The notes beneath the pieces are model-generated. The model saw only the letters and a program-made list of their open reading frames with translations. It ran no database searches and was not told where the DNA came from. Shown one piece after another: positions 40,805 to 52,934 of a stretch of DNA of 64,000 nucleotides. Origin of the DNA: Vibrio aestivus (GTDB lineage: Bacteria > Pseudomonadota > Gammaproteobacteria > Enterobacterales > Vibrionaceae); contig JYJN01000021.1 of NCBI GenBank assembly GCA_003263845.1, positions 59,063 to 123,062 of the forward strand, given 5' to 3'. The translations under genes and the position numbers were made by a program. The stretch's first letter is position 1. Every line of letters begins with the position of its first letter.

Positions 40805-42994
40805 ATGTCAATTACATATATCACTCCATTCAACTGTGACAGCAGAGACTCTTATTTATATGAGAGAGCGAAATTTTTCCTCTCCGAATCATACACATCA
40901 GAGAAAACAAAGAGAATCTTTATAGACTTCGCTTCTAAGCAAGATATATCTGAAGAACTTGAAATAATAGCAAATGCCAATGGAATTACGTATCTCAAAC
41001 TAGAAAGGCATGGAGAACTATATTCGAGCGGTATCTGCCGGAACGTGGGTGCCATCGAAGCAGACACTAAGTTCATTTCATTTCAAGACGTAGATTTATT
41101 TGCTAGTGATGAACTGTATAGAAAAATTGAACACCGCATAGATAATTACGAATACATCAATGAGTTGGAAATAATTCCCTGCTTATATTTAACCGAAGAA
41201 TACTCTATTGAATACCTAGACTCGGATGAAGTAGCTCGTTCAGACAAAATACAGAAGGCATTTATCGAAAATGATAAAAAAGTTATTCACATGTATGCAC
41301 CTACCTCATCATGTAAAGTTGTAGAAAGAAAGTTTTATTTACTTAGTGGTGGTATGAACCGTGAGTTCTACGGACATGGTTTTGAAGATTTTGAATTACA
41401 CTACCGTATGTGTGATATGAGTAAAAAATTCTATCGCACCCACTCACCTAGCTCACATGATTATCAATATGATGCATTAGAGTATAAAGGATACAGACCT
41501 TTCTTTAGCATGTTTGGTAGGCCTCTAATGTCTGAAGGTCTTTATTTTGTGCACTTATGGCACGATAATCATGTAGGAACAAACTATCAAAAGAGAAATA
41601 AAGCTAATCGGAAAATATTTGAGCGATTGATGAAGGAGCATGATGAAGGGAAGCTCCGTTTACCATCACTGCCAAACATACATACAGACGAAAAAATACT
41701 AGTGCTCGCCTCAAAGCGCTCAATAAACGCAAACTCACTCCGCCAAGTATTTGCAACTATTGGGAACTGCACCTATAGAGATGAGCTGACGATTCACTCT
41801 ACAGATGAACTCAAAGAGATTATTGAAAGTAACGATTTTAATAGAGTCTTTTTCTTTAACCCATACGGGAATGAGCATAGGCTAAACCTCTATAGATATT
41901 GTAAAGAAACATGTATTCCTTTCTACATATTCGACCGTGGTGCACTAAATGATAGTTGGTTCATAGACCCTAATGGTTTCAATGGTGACAGCTCATCCTA
42001 TGATCGTGTTCATTGGGACAATAAATTGTCTTCTGAGCAAATATCAGAAACAAGAGAATACATACATCAAACTTTCTTAGTAGACGATACATTAGAGAAA
42101 AATGGTGAACGCATCGGCGTGGAGCATTTCAAAGAAAAATATAGTCCCGATGACAAAAAAATCCTATTTGTTCCATTCCAAAGACCAAATGACAGTGTAA
42201 TTAAGCACTTCTCTGGAAATGTAGATAATGTTGAAGATTTTACATATAAACTAAGAATCATTGCAGATAAATTGTCAAGTGATTGGGTTGTTGTTGCAAA
42301 GAAACATCCTCTCGAATCAAAAATATCACTGCCTGATAACGTTGTAGAGCTCCCAGCATCAACACATGTATATGATTGTATTCAATCTTCAGATGCAGTA
42401 CTACTAATTAACTCTGGAGTTGGACTATTAAGTGCAATGGCCAATAAACCCGTTTATCACTTTGGAAAAACCTATTACGCCCATGAAGATATTGCCTGTG
42501 AGATTTTTGATGAAAATGATGCGGTTGAAAAAATAAAAAATGGATTCAAACCAAACATTGACAGTGTTACAAAGTTTATATTCCACCTTGTAAACAATGT
42601 CTACTCATTTGCAAAAACCGATTACCGAATAGAGAACTCCGCAGGTGGAAGTTCCAGAAACGTTGCTGTTCTATCAAAATTTAGCAAGATCAATATTCTT
42701 TCTGGATCATCTTATGATTCGCTATGGCGAGAAGAACCGTATAGTACACAAACACGATTCTATGACTATTATCGAGGTTATTTTCACAAAGAAAATCAAA
42801 GACTAACTAATAAGACTACCTCTGCACCTAGCCCAAAACCATCAGCTAAGCCTACTGTTTATAAAAAGAATGCGGCGACGGCAAATATCATTCCAAAACA
42901 GAATAAAAAATATGGGGCAAAGCACAAAATGAAGAAACTTATGAATGACCCTATCGGTGTATTCAAACGAAAAGTAACCAAACTAACTAGCTGA
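40805..42994 (+). CDS. Two-domain capsule glycosyltransferase, probable bifunctional capsule polymerase
   Basis: A 729-residue protein and the only serotype-specific enzyme of the operon. Residues 1-260 look like a GT-A inverting glycosyltransferase: RNVGAIEADTKFISFQDVD with the DxD at 95-97, LSGGMNREFYGHGFED (catalytic acid near 194-195) and a metal-binding HLWH at 250-253. Residues about 300-600 resemble the KpsC/KpsS fold: FDRGALNDSWFIDPNGFNGD, KKHPLES, and INSGVGLLSAMANKPVYHFG. The last 90 residues are Lys/Pro/Ser-rich and basic, suggesting membrane or partner binding. Base composition is visibly AT-richer than its neighbours, as for serotype-specific genes. Inference: a hexosyltransferase plus a Kdo transferase in one chain. 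The donor sugar cannot be read. Confidence 0.7.
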   Translation: MSITYITPFNCDSRDSYLYERAKFFLSESYTSEKTKRIFIDFASKQDISEELEIIANANGITYLKLERHGELYSSGICRNVGAIEADTKFISFQDVDLFASDELYRKIEHRIDNYEYINELEIIPCLYLTEEYSIEYLDSDEVARSDKIQKAFIENDKKVIHMYAPTSSCKVVERKFYLLSGGMNREFYGHGFEDFELHYRMCDMSKKFYRTHSPSSHDYQYDALEYKGYRPFFSMFGRPLMSEGLYFVHLWHDNHVGTNYQKRNKANRKIFERLMKEHDEGKLRLPSLPNIHTDEKILVLASKRSINANSLRQVFATIGNCTYRDELTIHSTDELKEIIESNDFNRVFFFNPYGNEHRLNLYRYCKETCIPFYIFDRGALNDSWFIDPNGFNGDSSSYDRVHWDNKLSSEQISETREYIHQTFLVDDTLEKNGERIGVEHFKEKYSPDDKKILFVPFQRPNDSVIKHFSGNVDNVEDFTYKLRIIADKLSSDWVVVAKKHPLESKISLPDNVVELPASTHVYDCIQSSDAVLLINSGVGLLSAMANKPVYHFGKTYYAHEDIACEIFDENDAVEKIKNGFKPNIDSVTKFIFHLVNNVYSFAKTDYRIENSAGGSSRNVAVLSKFSKINILSGSSYDSLWREEPYSTQTRFYDYYRGYFHKENQRLTNKTTSAPSPKPSAKPTVYKKNAATANIIPKQNKKYGAKHKMKKLMNDPIGVFKRKVTKLTS

Positions 42995-43008
42995 CTTAAA
43001 GGAATATC

Positions 43009-44987
43009 ATGGAACACCAGGCTCTAGTATTATCCAGAGGAATAAAATCTCTGGATAACTTAGAACTATTTCTCAAGCCAAAAATCAGCCTCACTTATTC
43101 CAAAGGTGGTAATTTTAACTCTGTTTGCGGCTGGGGTCATAAAGCTACTTCGACGAAGGCTAGAGCTTATGCAAAGGACAATGATCTTCCATACATCGCT
43201 ATTGAAGATGGCTTTCTTCGCTCGGTGGGTTTAGGTGTACATGGAGCTACGCCGCATAGTTTGGTAATAGATTATAACGGAATCTATTATGACTCGAGGC
43301 AGGAAAGTGATCTCGAGTCGATGGTTTCAAACGCTCAACTTTCTAATGAGCAAACCGCGTTCGCTTCTCTGTGTATCAATGCTATCCGTGAGCACAGGCT
43401 GTCAAAATACAATCTTTTAAATAGCCTGAGCTCAACAGAAAGCTACAATGTGCTGGTTATAGACCAAACTGTCGGTGACGCTTCAGTTGAAGGAGCGCAA
43501 GCCGACCACAGTTCCTTTATAAAAATGCTCAAAGAAGCGCTGGATAACCACCCTGAAGATACTATCTGGGTAAAGGTGCACCCCGATGTTGCATGCGGTA
43601 AAAAGAAAGGCTATTTGTATCCGCTCCCTATAGAAGATGACAGAATAAAAGTAGTCGCGGATAGTAAGAATCCGTGGGAGTTTTTAGATACTGCAGAACA
43701 TGTATACACAGTTTCAAGCCTGATGGGTTTTGAAGCTCTACTAGGGGTTCCGAAGTTCATTGTTTTGGTATCCCTTTTTATTCTGGCTGGGGGCTAACAC
43801 AAGATAGAAACATAGCTTCAAGGCGAACCGCCAAACAAAGCCTTGAAGTAGTGTTTCATTGCGCATACATCAACTATAGCTCATATATTTGCCCAATTTT
43901 GAAAAAACAGTGTGGTATAGACCATACCATAAGTTATATGGTAGATAGATTAAGATGTGGTGCTAAACCAGCTTTAGAAATTAATTTAAGAGAAATCTCT
44001 TTGTGGAAAAAGCTATGGATAAATGATTTTCTATTTGCTTGGAATCTAAAAAAGACGAAGGGCTCTAGCACACTTTTAAAATGGGGAAAAGGAAATGAAC
44101 AAGACGGCAGTATTTTCACCATCGAAGACGGCTTCTTGCGCTCTGTTGGATTGGGTGTTCACTTTAATCGTCCTATCTCCTTGGTGTGCGATAGAGTAGG
44201 CATCTATTACGATGCTACAAAACCAAGTGATTTGGAAAACCTGCTTAATACTTTTACACCAACATCTTGGGATATTTTCCGTGCAACTCAACTTATTGAG
44301 AAGCTCAATGCTAATTCGATAACCAAATATAATGTTGGCGATGATGCCTTACCAACTATTCCAGAGAACAAAAGAGTTATCCTCGTCCCTGGTCAAGTTG
44401 AAGGCGATGCTTCGATTCAGTATGGCTCTCCCGTTCTGAAAGAGAACTCAAAGCTTTTGGAAAGTGTTCGTGCCGGCAACCCTGATGCTTATATCATTTA
44501 CAAACCGCATCCTGATGTACTTGCTGGTGTGAGAGATGATGGTAACTGGAAAGGCGACTATTTGAAGTATGCTGATGATGTCGTTATCAATGCCTCAATG
44601 GCTAGCTTGCTAGACATCGTTGATGAAGTTCACACAATGACATCATTAACTGGCTTTGAGGCATTGTTAAGAGGCAAAAAAGTCACCACATATGGTATCC
44701 CATTTTACTCAGGGTGGGGTCTAACGACTGACAAAGTCATCTGTGAAAGACGTACGGCAACACGAACACTACCAGAGCTTGTCGCGGCAGCACTGATTTA
44801 TTATCCCGCGTACGTTGATCCTATCACAAGGCAACCTTGCTCTGTTGAACAAGCGCTAGAACGATTGATTGAGCTTAAAAATGGCAATGTTCAAATCAAT
44901 GATAAGAAACTTGCTTTTCTTCTCGGTATAAAGTCAGTTCGCCGATGGCTGAAAACACACATCCTCAAGCAAAATCCTAAAGGTTAA
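43009..44987 (+). CDS. kpsC: Capsule Kdo transferase KpsC (frameshifted as sequenced)
   Basis: KpsC alternately adds beta-Kdo residues to extend the poly-Kdo linker begun by KpsS. The gene shows the known internal duplication: AIEDGFLRSVGLGVH near residue 65 and TIEDGFLRSVGLGVH near residue 370. Each half also has HPDV and GFEALLxGxK. The frame breaks near 43758, where one added G restores PKVHCFGIPFYSGWGLT, the counterpart of TYGIPFYSGWGLT in the second half. About 660 residues. It is 3 bases from the next gene. Confidence 0.93.
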
Positions 44988-44989
44988 AA

Positions 44990-45706
44990 GTGGGAAAAAT
45001 CAAATCAATTTTCTTAGATATGGATGAGACACTCTGTGGAACTTCTACAGCAGAGGTATCAGCAAAAGCCGCATTTGCTAGTTGGCTCAAGCGGCAACAT
45101 CCGAGTTTGGATGAAAAACTATTTGTAGAACGCTATATCGATGGTGTTTACAAAAGATTGAATCATGAACTTCCTTCGCTTGCAGAGCTACTCCCAAACG
45201 AAGGGCTATTCCGTGTTCATCTTGTTAAGGCTTTGATGGCAGAACAAGGTATCAATATCTGCTTAGAAGAAGCCTCAGGCGCACAAAGCTACTTTGACCA
45301 AGCAAGAATGGCTGCATTTGAGTTTTTTCCGGGCGTAAAGGAGCTCCTGATCGAGTTGCGCGATAAGTACAAACTCGTCGTGATCACAAATGGCCCAGCT
45401 TTTTCTCAACATCCTAAACTCGCTAAAGTCAGCATGAAAGAATACGTTGACCACATTATCGTAGGCGGTGATGAACCTGAGGAAAAACCTTGTGCAAGTA
45501 TCTTTGAGAAGGCGCTAGCGCTTGTTGATGCTTCCCCATCAGAGGTTATCCACATTGGCGATTCGCTAACTTCCGATATTGGTGGGGCGAATCAAATGGG
45601 TATTGAGAGTGTCTGGATAGCTCCAAACGGCACCGAACACGGTACTGCAATCGTTCCAACCCATAGGTTGGAATCTATCTTGGACCTTCACAAAGTACTT
45701 TCGTGA
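44990..45706 (+). CDS. HAD-family phosphatase in the capsule operon
   Basis: A 238-residue protein with all HAD motifs: nucleophile LDMDET (about residue 9), ITNG, the lysine in EEKPCASIF, and IHIGDSLTSDIGGA. The overall form resembles the YjjG / N-acylneuraminate-9-phosphatase subgroup with an alpha-helical cap. It lies between kpsC and kdsB in an operon that has KpsF, KdsA and KdsB but no KdsC. It could therefore be the Kdo-8-phosphate phosphatase of the locus; that role is inference. A truncated relative lies at 47455. Confidence 0.82.
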   Translation: MGKIKSIFLDMDETLCGTSTAEVSAKAAFASWLKRQHPSLDEKLFVERYIDGVYKRLNHELPSLAELLPNEGLFRVHLVKALMAEQGINICLEEASGAQSYFDQARMAAFEFFPGVKELLIELRDKYKLVVITNGPAFSQHPKLAKVSMKEYVDHIIVGGDEPEEKPCASIFEKALALVDASPSEVIHIGDSLTSDIGGANQMGIESVWIAPNGTEHGTAIVPTHRLESILDLHKVLS

Positions 45707-45730
45707 AGCACGATAATAACTGAGAACACC

Positions 45731-47371
<1,641 letters not shown>

Positions 47372-47388
47372 TCTTTATTAGGTTTATT

Positions 47389-47437
47389 AAAAGCAAACTG
47401 TTTCTACTTTAAGTAGAGGCAGTTTGCTTTTTTTTTT
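47389..47437 (+). terminator. Strong terminator of the kps operon
   Basis: Outer stem AAAAGCAAACTG / CAGTTTGCTTTT, with an inner hairpin CTACTTTAAGTAG, followed by a ten-base T run. Confidence 0.93.
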
Positions 47438-47454
47438 GTGCAAAAGGAGGAAGA

Positions 47455-47534
47455 GTGAAAATAAAAGCTATTTTTTGGATATGGATGAAACTCTGTGCGA
47501 TACGGGAGGTGCAGATCACCCAGCTTTATTATAA
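47455..47534 (+). pseudogene. Truncated HAD-phosphatase remnant
   Basis: After a very good ribosome site (AGGAGG), GTG begins MKIKAIF. If one T is added to the T run at 47471, it continues LDMDETLCDTGGADHPALL and stops. This closely resembles the start of the intact HAD gene at 44990 (KIKSIFLDMDETLCGTST). The rest of the gene is missing, so this is a decayed duplicate, or the start of a lost neighbour of rjg. Confidence 0.6.
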
Positions 47535-47848
47535 AGAAATTTGTAGATATCGAACGAATAATTGGTTGGGGATGATTGAAAGTAAATGGTTGTTATCTGA
47601 ACTCATTTTTAGGTCATAGTTTAAGGGCGGATTCATCGTAATGTATAAGGAAAAAACTCAATTCAGTTGCCAAATCCTGCCTTTACAAGATGAAAATGTC
47701 GATCTAACTCAGTCGAAAACCAAGAAAGCGCCGCAAAAGTAATGAGCACATTTTTTATGCTAGTGCAGGGGCAAAAAGAGAAAAGTATGATGATTTACAG
47801 TAAACCAAGTGCTGGCTAATCTGAAGTAGTGAGGGGAAGGAAGTTTCG
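47535..47848. other. Degenerate region between HAD remnant and rjg
   Basis: About 310 bases holding only short frames. One at 47641-47742 (MYKEKTQFSCQILPLQDEN..., 33 codons) is followed at TAATG by a 25-codon frame. Neither matches a family I know; they may be leftovers of removed genes at the edge of a recombination site. Confidence 0.4.
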
Positions 47849-49220
47849 ATGCAAGTAATTCATCATGGTGCTGTCAATGGCGTAACGGGGTCATGCCATC
47901 AACTTGTTATTGATGAGCAAAATAGCTTGTTGGTTGATTGTGGCCTGTTCCAAGGCGCTGAAACCTCTGGCCGTGATGAAGAAGATTTCCTTTCTATAGA
48001 ATTTGATATTTCTACTGTAAAGGCTCTGCTGGTTACACATTGCCATATCGATCATGTTGGGCGTATTCCCTATCTACTCGCTGCGGGGTTTACTGGCCCG
48101 ATTGTTACAACAGAAGCTACCGCTGCTTTGCTGCCTATGGTCATTGAAGATGCGCTGAAAGTGGGTGTTACGCGCAATCGCTCAATTATTGAAGCGTGCT
48201 TATCTCGCTTAAATGAACAGTTGGTGCCCGTACCTTACAAGCAATGGATGAACTTAGATCTTTTAGGGCATTCGACGTCTAAGGTTAGGTTTCAACCCGC
48301 CGGGCATATTCTAGGTTCTGCTTATATCGAGATTGATGTCCAGGCCTATGAACAGCCTGTTCGGCGCGTTGTATTTTCGGGTGATTTAGGGGCAACCTAT
48401 TCACCACTTCTTGCTTCTCCAAAAAGCCCGTACAAAGCAGACGTTGTTGTTTTAGAAAGCACCTACGGTGACAAAAACCATCAAGGCCGCCGAGAGCGCG
48501 TAAAAAGTTTAGAGGCCGTGCTGTCAAAAGCCGTCTCTGATAACGGAGTTGTGATCATACCCGCCTTCAGTATTGGTCGAACCCAAGAGCTCTTGTATGA
48601 GCTCGAGTCCATCACCTCTCACTCGAAAAACACCAAGCTAAGCGAAATTGAAGTCATAGTAGATTCGCCAATGGCGGCGAAGTTCACCACTTACTATCGG
48701 AAGTTTCAAACACTGTGGGACGCTGAGGCTAAGAAGGTGGTTAGGCAAGGGCGTCAGCCTCTCAACTTTGAAAGCTTGTATACCGTAGACTCCCACCAAG
48801 AACATTTGCAAACCATCGAATACCTAGCTAAGCGAGAAAAGCCAGCTATTGTCATTGCAGCCAGTGGGATGTGTAGTGGGGGCGTGTGGTTAATTATTTA
48901 AAACGTTTTCTCACAGAGCGACGGCAGATGTATTATTTGTTGGTTATCAGGCCAAAGGAACGCTAGGGCGTAACATTCAAAAGTACGGTCCACGTGGCGG
49001 CTATGTATTTATAGAAGGTGAAAAACTTGATGTAAAATCAGGAGTTCATACTATTTCGGGTTACTCCGCTCATGCTGATCAAACCAACTTAGTCAATTTT
49101 GTAAAGCGAATACGCCACAAGCCTAAAGAGGTTATCTTGGTACATGGTGATGATGAAGCTAAAAAGGCATTACAAGAGAAAGTGGTCAGCTTGGGTGTTA
49201 AAGTGACTATTGGTGTGTAA
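47849..49220 (+). CDS. rjg: Metallo-beta-lactamase fold exonuclease-like protein Rjg (frameshifted as sequenced)
   Basis: Beta-CASP metallo-beta-lactamase family, related to eukaryotic CPSF73/Ysh1 mRNA-processing nucleases. The metal-binding motif is THCHIDHVGR (about residue 61). Further motifs are GHILGSAYIEI, FSGDLG, ESTYGD, and after the breaks YSAHADQTNLVNF and VHGDDEAKKAL. Two single-base breaks lie near 48888 and 48925. About 457 residues. rjg is known as the right border gene of capsule/O-antigen loci in V. cholerae, V. parahaemolyticus and V. vulnificus, where it marks a recombination hotspot; it sits exactly so here. Its own substrate is not established. Confidence 0.88.
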
Positions 49221-49546
49221 CTGATTTGAGGCGCAGGAGCGTCTGATAATTTTAACTCCAGAACTGAAATTTGTTCTGGTATGTCTTACTATAGTCTCAT
49301 CTTTTACATTCCCCTCCGATATAGAGTGTATTTACATATAACCCATCACTCATAAATTCGTATCTTTATCTCATTTAGTTATAACTCAGCATAACAGGTG
49401 ATTGTACTTGTAACTGGCGAGTCGAATATAGTTTATGCAATCAACAATATCTGATGTTTGTTTCACCAACTACCGGATGTTGCTTCAGAAGACATGGACT
49501 AGGTATGACTTTTCCTTTAATTGGGAAAACGATGGAATGAGACTCG
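49221..49546. other. Intergenic region rjg / SLC13 permease
   Basis: About 325 bases. A hairpin CCAGAAC / GTTCTGG lies at 49258-49279, a possible weak terminator without a T run. A 65-codon frame at 49435 overlaps the permease start and has no features, so I reject it. The promoter for the sulfate genes is presumably here. Confidence 0.4.
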
Positions 49547-51281
49547 ATGACGGAACACTCTACGGCCTATTTGGTTATTGGCCTTTTTTTAGCAACCATA
49601 GCAGCTTTGATACGCTTTCAGAGTCGACCTGAACGGGTATTCGGTTTGTTGTTATTGGCGTTGTATGGGTTTCAGCTAGTCTCTACTTCTCAGGTGGTGA
49701 GTAGTTTTGCCAATCTGGGGGTTCTTACGCTTGTCTTGCTCATGGTGTGCTCTTTAGCATTGGAGAAAACCAAATTACTTCGTGTAGTAGCAAACTACGT
49801 GATACACGTCAGTTATCGCCGTTCTTGGCTTAACTTATTTGCTTTTAGTGCCATCGCCTCCTCAATACTGAACAATACTGCTGTGGTTTCAACGATGTTG
49901 GCCCCTACTCGCAGCAATACTTACCACCCTGCTAGCAAGCTGCTCATTCCGTTGTCCTATGGCGCTATTTTAGGTGGTACTTTGACACTAGTGGGTACCT
50001 CGACCAACTTGATTGTTAACTCGATGATGATTGAAGCTGGGTATGCGTCCATTGGTTTTTTTGATTTTACGCTAGTCGGCATCGCACTAGTTGTGGGTTG
50101 CGGTGCAACTCTCTTTCTCTCAAGTGCACTCCTGCCATCAAGGACAAGGAAAACAACGGTCATCTCTGATTACTTTATCGATACCAAAGTCACGGCAGGC
50201 TCAGAGCTTATAGGTCGATCTATCGAGAGCAATGGCCTTAGGAATCTTGAGTCTTTGTTCTTGGTCGAAATTCAACGTGGAAAACAACTTATCTCGCCTG
50301 TTACACCTCACGAAGTGATTCAAGAAAATGACCGTCTACTCTTCAGTGGTGACATTAAAAAGGTCACTTTGCTTGAGCAGTTTTCTGGGCTCGTATCATT
50401 TGCTAATCGTAATGGCCTTCCATTGGACAACCTCTCTGAGGTTATTGTTCGTCCAGAGAGTGTTTTAGTCGGAAAAACGTTGAAACGGGCAGGCTTTCGA
50501 GCCTTGTTTGATGCTGCTGTTGTGGCAATTAAGCGAGACGGTGAACCGATTTCCGGAAAGCTGGGAGAGGTGGTGTTAAGACCAGGTGACTTTCTTGTTT
50601 TAGCGGTTGGTGATGATTTCAAAAGTCGACATAACATCAGTAAAAACTTTTTCCTGCTTAGTGGCGTAGAAACAGAAAGAACCTTGACCAAACAGCAAGA
50701 GTATCTAGCGATATTTTGGTTTTGGCACCGCTATTGGGCTAGCTGCTGTGGGTATTGCACCGCTCTTCCAGGGGATGCTGATGCTACTGGGAGTGCTGCT
50801 TTTTTCAAAGGTGCTGACAGTCAATGAAATCTTGCAACGGTTGCCCACGCAAATATGGTTAATCATTTCCTCTGCGTTACTTTTGTCTCATGCCCTTAGC
50901 AATAGCTCTGCGCTTTATATTTTGACGAATGCAATTGAAAACCACCAAGCTTACTTTTCTCCTTTCCTTGGGCTGTGCGTGATTTACGTTTTGACTTGGT
51001 GGTTAACGGAATTAGTCACAAATAATGCGGCAGCCGCATTGATGTTCCCGATTGCGTTAGGGCTTGCTGCGAGCTTAAACATAGAGCCCCTAGGTTATGT
51101 CATGGCGGTGGCTTTTGGAGCGAGTGCAAGCTTTATGAGCCCTTATGGTTATCAAACTAATTTAATGGTTTTTAACGCCGGACAGTACCGCGTTACCGAT
51201 TTTATTAAGGTAGGCCTACCCGTGAGTTTAGTTTACGGGTTGATAACAATATTCGGTTTATCTTATCTATATTCGTTATAA
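49547..51281 (+). CDS. SLC13-family permease with RCK/TrkA-C domains, probable sulfate transporter (frameshifted as sequenced)
   Basis: Inner-membrane anion/sodium symporter type. The first membrane half has the SLC13 signature AIASSILNNTAVVSTMLAP and GGTLTLVGTSTNLIVNSMM. Two soluble TrkA-C-like domains follow (residues about 220-380, with SVLVGKTLKRAGFRALF and LRPGDFLVLAVG). The second membrane half has ELVTNNAAAALMFPIALGL and ASASFMSPYGYQTNLMV. The frame breaks near 50717; one added T restores IFGFGTAIGLAAVGIAPLF. About 578 residues. Its place just before cysD supports sulfate as substrate. The ATG follows GGAATGAG. Confidence 0.83.
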
Positions 51282-51383
51282 CTAAAGCGAGCTAATTCGC
51301 GTATGCTTATAACATTGGTCGATATATGAACGAGTGCTACTGATACCCATCAGACTAGCCGATCAGAAAATGGAATTACTGAA

Positions 51384-52297
51384 ATGAAGATTTCTCCAGA
51401 ACGAATGACTCACCTGAAGCAGCTTGAAGCAGAGTCTATTCACATCATGCGCGAAGTAGCAGCAGAGTTTGATAACCCAGTAATGCTTTACTCGGTTGGT
51501 AAGGACTCTTCTGTCATGTTGCATCTTGCTCGTAAAGCATTTGCGCCAGGTGTTCCTCCTTTCCCTCTAATGCATGTAGACACGACTTGGAAATTCAAAG
51601 AGATGATCCAATTCCGTGATTACATGGCAGATAAACTTGGTATGAAGCTGATAGTTCACCAAAACCCTGAAGGTCTGGCAATGAACATTAGCCCGTTTAC
51701 ACACGGTAGCTCTTATCATACCGATGTCATGAAGACACAAGGCTTAAAGCAAGCTCTAGACAAATATGGTTTCGATGCGGCCTTTGGTGGCGCGCGACGT
51801 GATGAAGAGAAATCTCGTGCGAAAGAACGTGTTTATTCGTTCCGTGATGAACACCACCGTTGGGACCCTAAAAACCAACGCCCAGAGCTGTGGAACACTT
51901 ACAACGGCAAAGTGAATAAAGGCGAAAGCATTCGAGTCTTCCCGCTTTCAAACTGGACTGAGCTAGATATCTGGCAATACATCTATCTAGAAGATATCGA
52001 GATCCCAGGTTTGTACCTTTCTGAAAAGCGTCCAGTTGTTGAACGTGATGGCATGTTGATCATGGTGGACGATGAGCGCATGGAGCTTAAAGAAGGCGAA
52101 GTGGTTGAAGAGAAGATGGTTCGTTTTCGAACTCTTGGCTGTTACCCATTAACCGGTGCGGTAGAGTCAGAAGCGACAACGCTTACAGAAGTTATTCAAG
52201 AAATGCTGTTAACGACAACATCTGAGCGCCAAGGCGCGCCATTGATCACGACAGTGCGGGGTCGATGGAGAAGAAAAAGCGTGAAGGTTACTTCTAA
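51384..52297 (+). CDS. cysD: Sulfate adenylyltransferase small subunit CysD (frameshifted at its end as sequenced)
   Basis: With CysN it makes adenosine 5'-phosphosulfate (APS) from ATP and sulfate. The ATP-pyrophosphatase loop is [17 protein letters not shown]; other motifs are [17 protein letters not shown] and [18 protein letters not shown]. As read, the C-terminus runs off into a wrong frame. Adding one C near 52232 restores [20 protein letters not shown] and a stop at 52297 that overlaps the cysC ATG (TAATG). About 304 residues. Confidence 0.94.
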
Positions 52298-52928
52298 TGA
52301 GTACTCCGTACGAGCTTAAAGAGAACGACTCGGTCAGTGATGACGTTGTGTGGCACAACACCACAGTAACCCATCAAGATCGCGTCGCACTTAAGAGGCA
52401 AAAACCGGCAGTTCTCTGGTTTACTGGGCTAAGCGGCTCGGGCAAATCTACGGTTGCTAATGCGGTTGAGAGCAAACTGCTTAGCTAGGTAAACACAGCT
52501 ACTTGCTTGATGGCGATAATGTTCGCCATGGTTTGAACAAAGACTTGGGATTTAGCGACGCTGATCGAGTTGAAAATATTCGACGCATTGGTGAAGTCTC
52601 CAAACTGTTTGTCGATTCGGGTGCGATTGTTTTAACCGCATTTATCTCGCCATTTATTGCCGACAGGGAACAGGTACGAGACTTATTACCAAAAGGTCAG
52701 TTTTTAGAGGTCTTTATCGATACACCATTAGAAGTGTGTGAATCGCGAGATCCAAAAGGTTTATACAAGAAAGCACGAGCGGGTGAAATCAAGAACTTTA
52801 CCGGTATCGATTCTGCTTATGAAAAACCGCTAAATGCTGAAATTTGCGTACAAACTGCGGATAAAAGTGTTGAACAGTGTGCTGATCAGGTAGTAGCACA
52901 CTTACAAGAGTTCGGCTATCTAGGGTAG
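52297..52928 (+). CDS. cysC: Adenylylsulfate kinase CysC (frameshifted as sequenced)
   Basis: Phosphorylates APS to PAPS. Walker A is [12 protein letters not shown] (about residue 45), followed by [22 protein letters not shown] in another frame after a break near 52481. Then come [25 protein letters not shown] and [11 protein letters not shown]. About 210 residues. It overlaps cysD by one base and lies 6 bases before the DHH gene. Confidence 0.93.
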
Positions 52929-52934
52929 GAAACG

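Noticed and set aside
49435..49632. 65-codon frame overlapping the permease start
   Set aside because: Overlaps the first 86 bases of a recognisable SLC13 gene in another frame and has no features.
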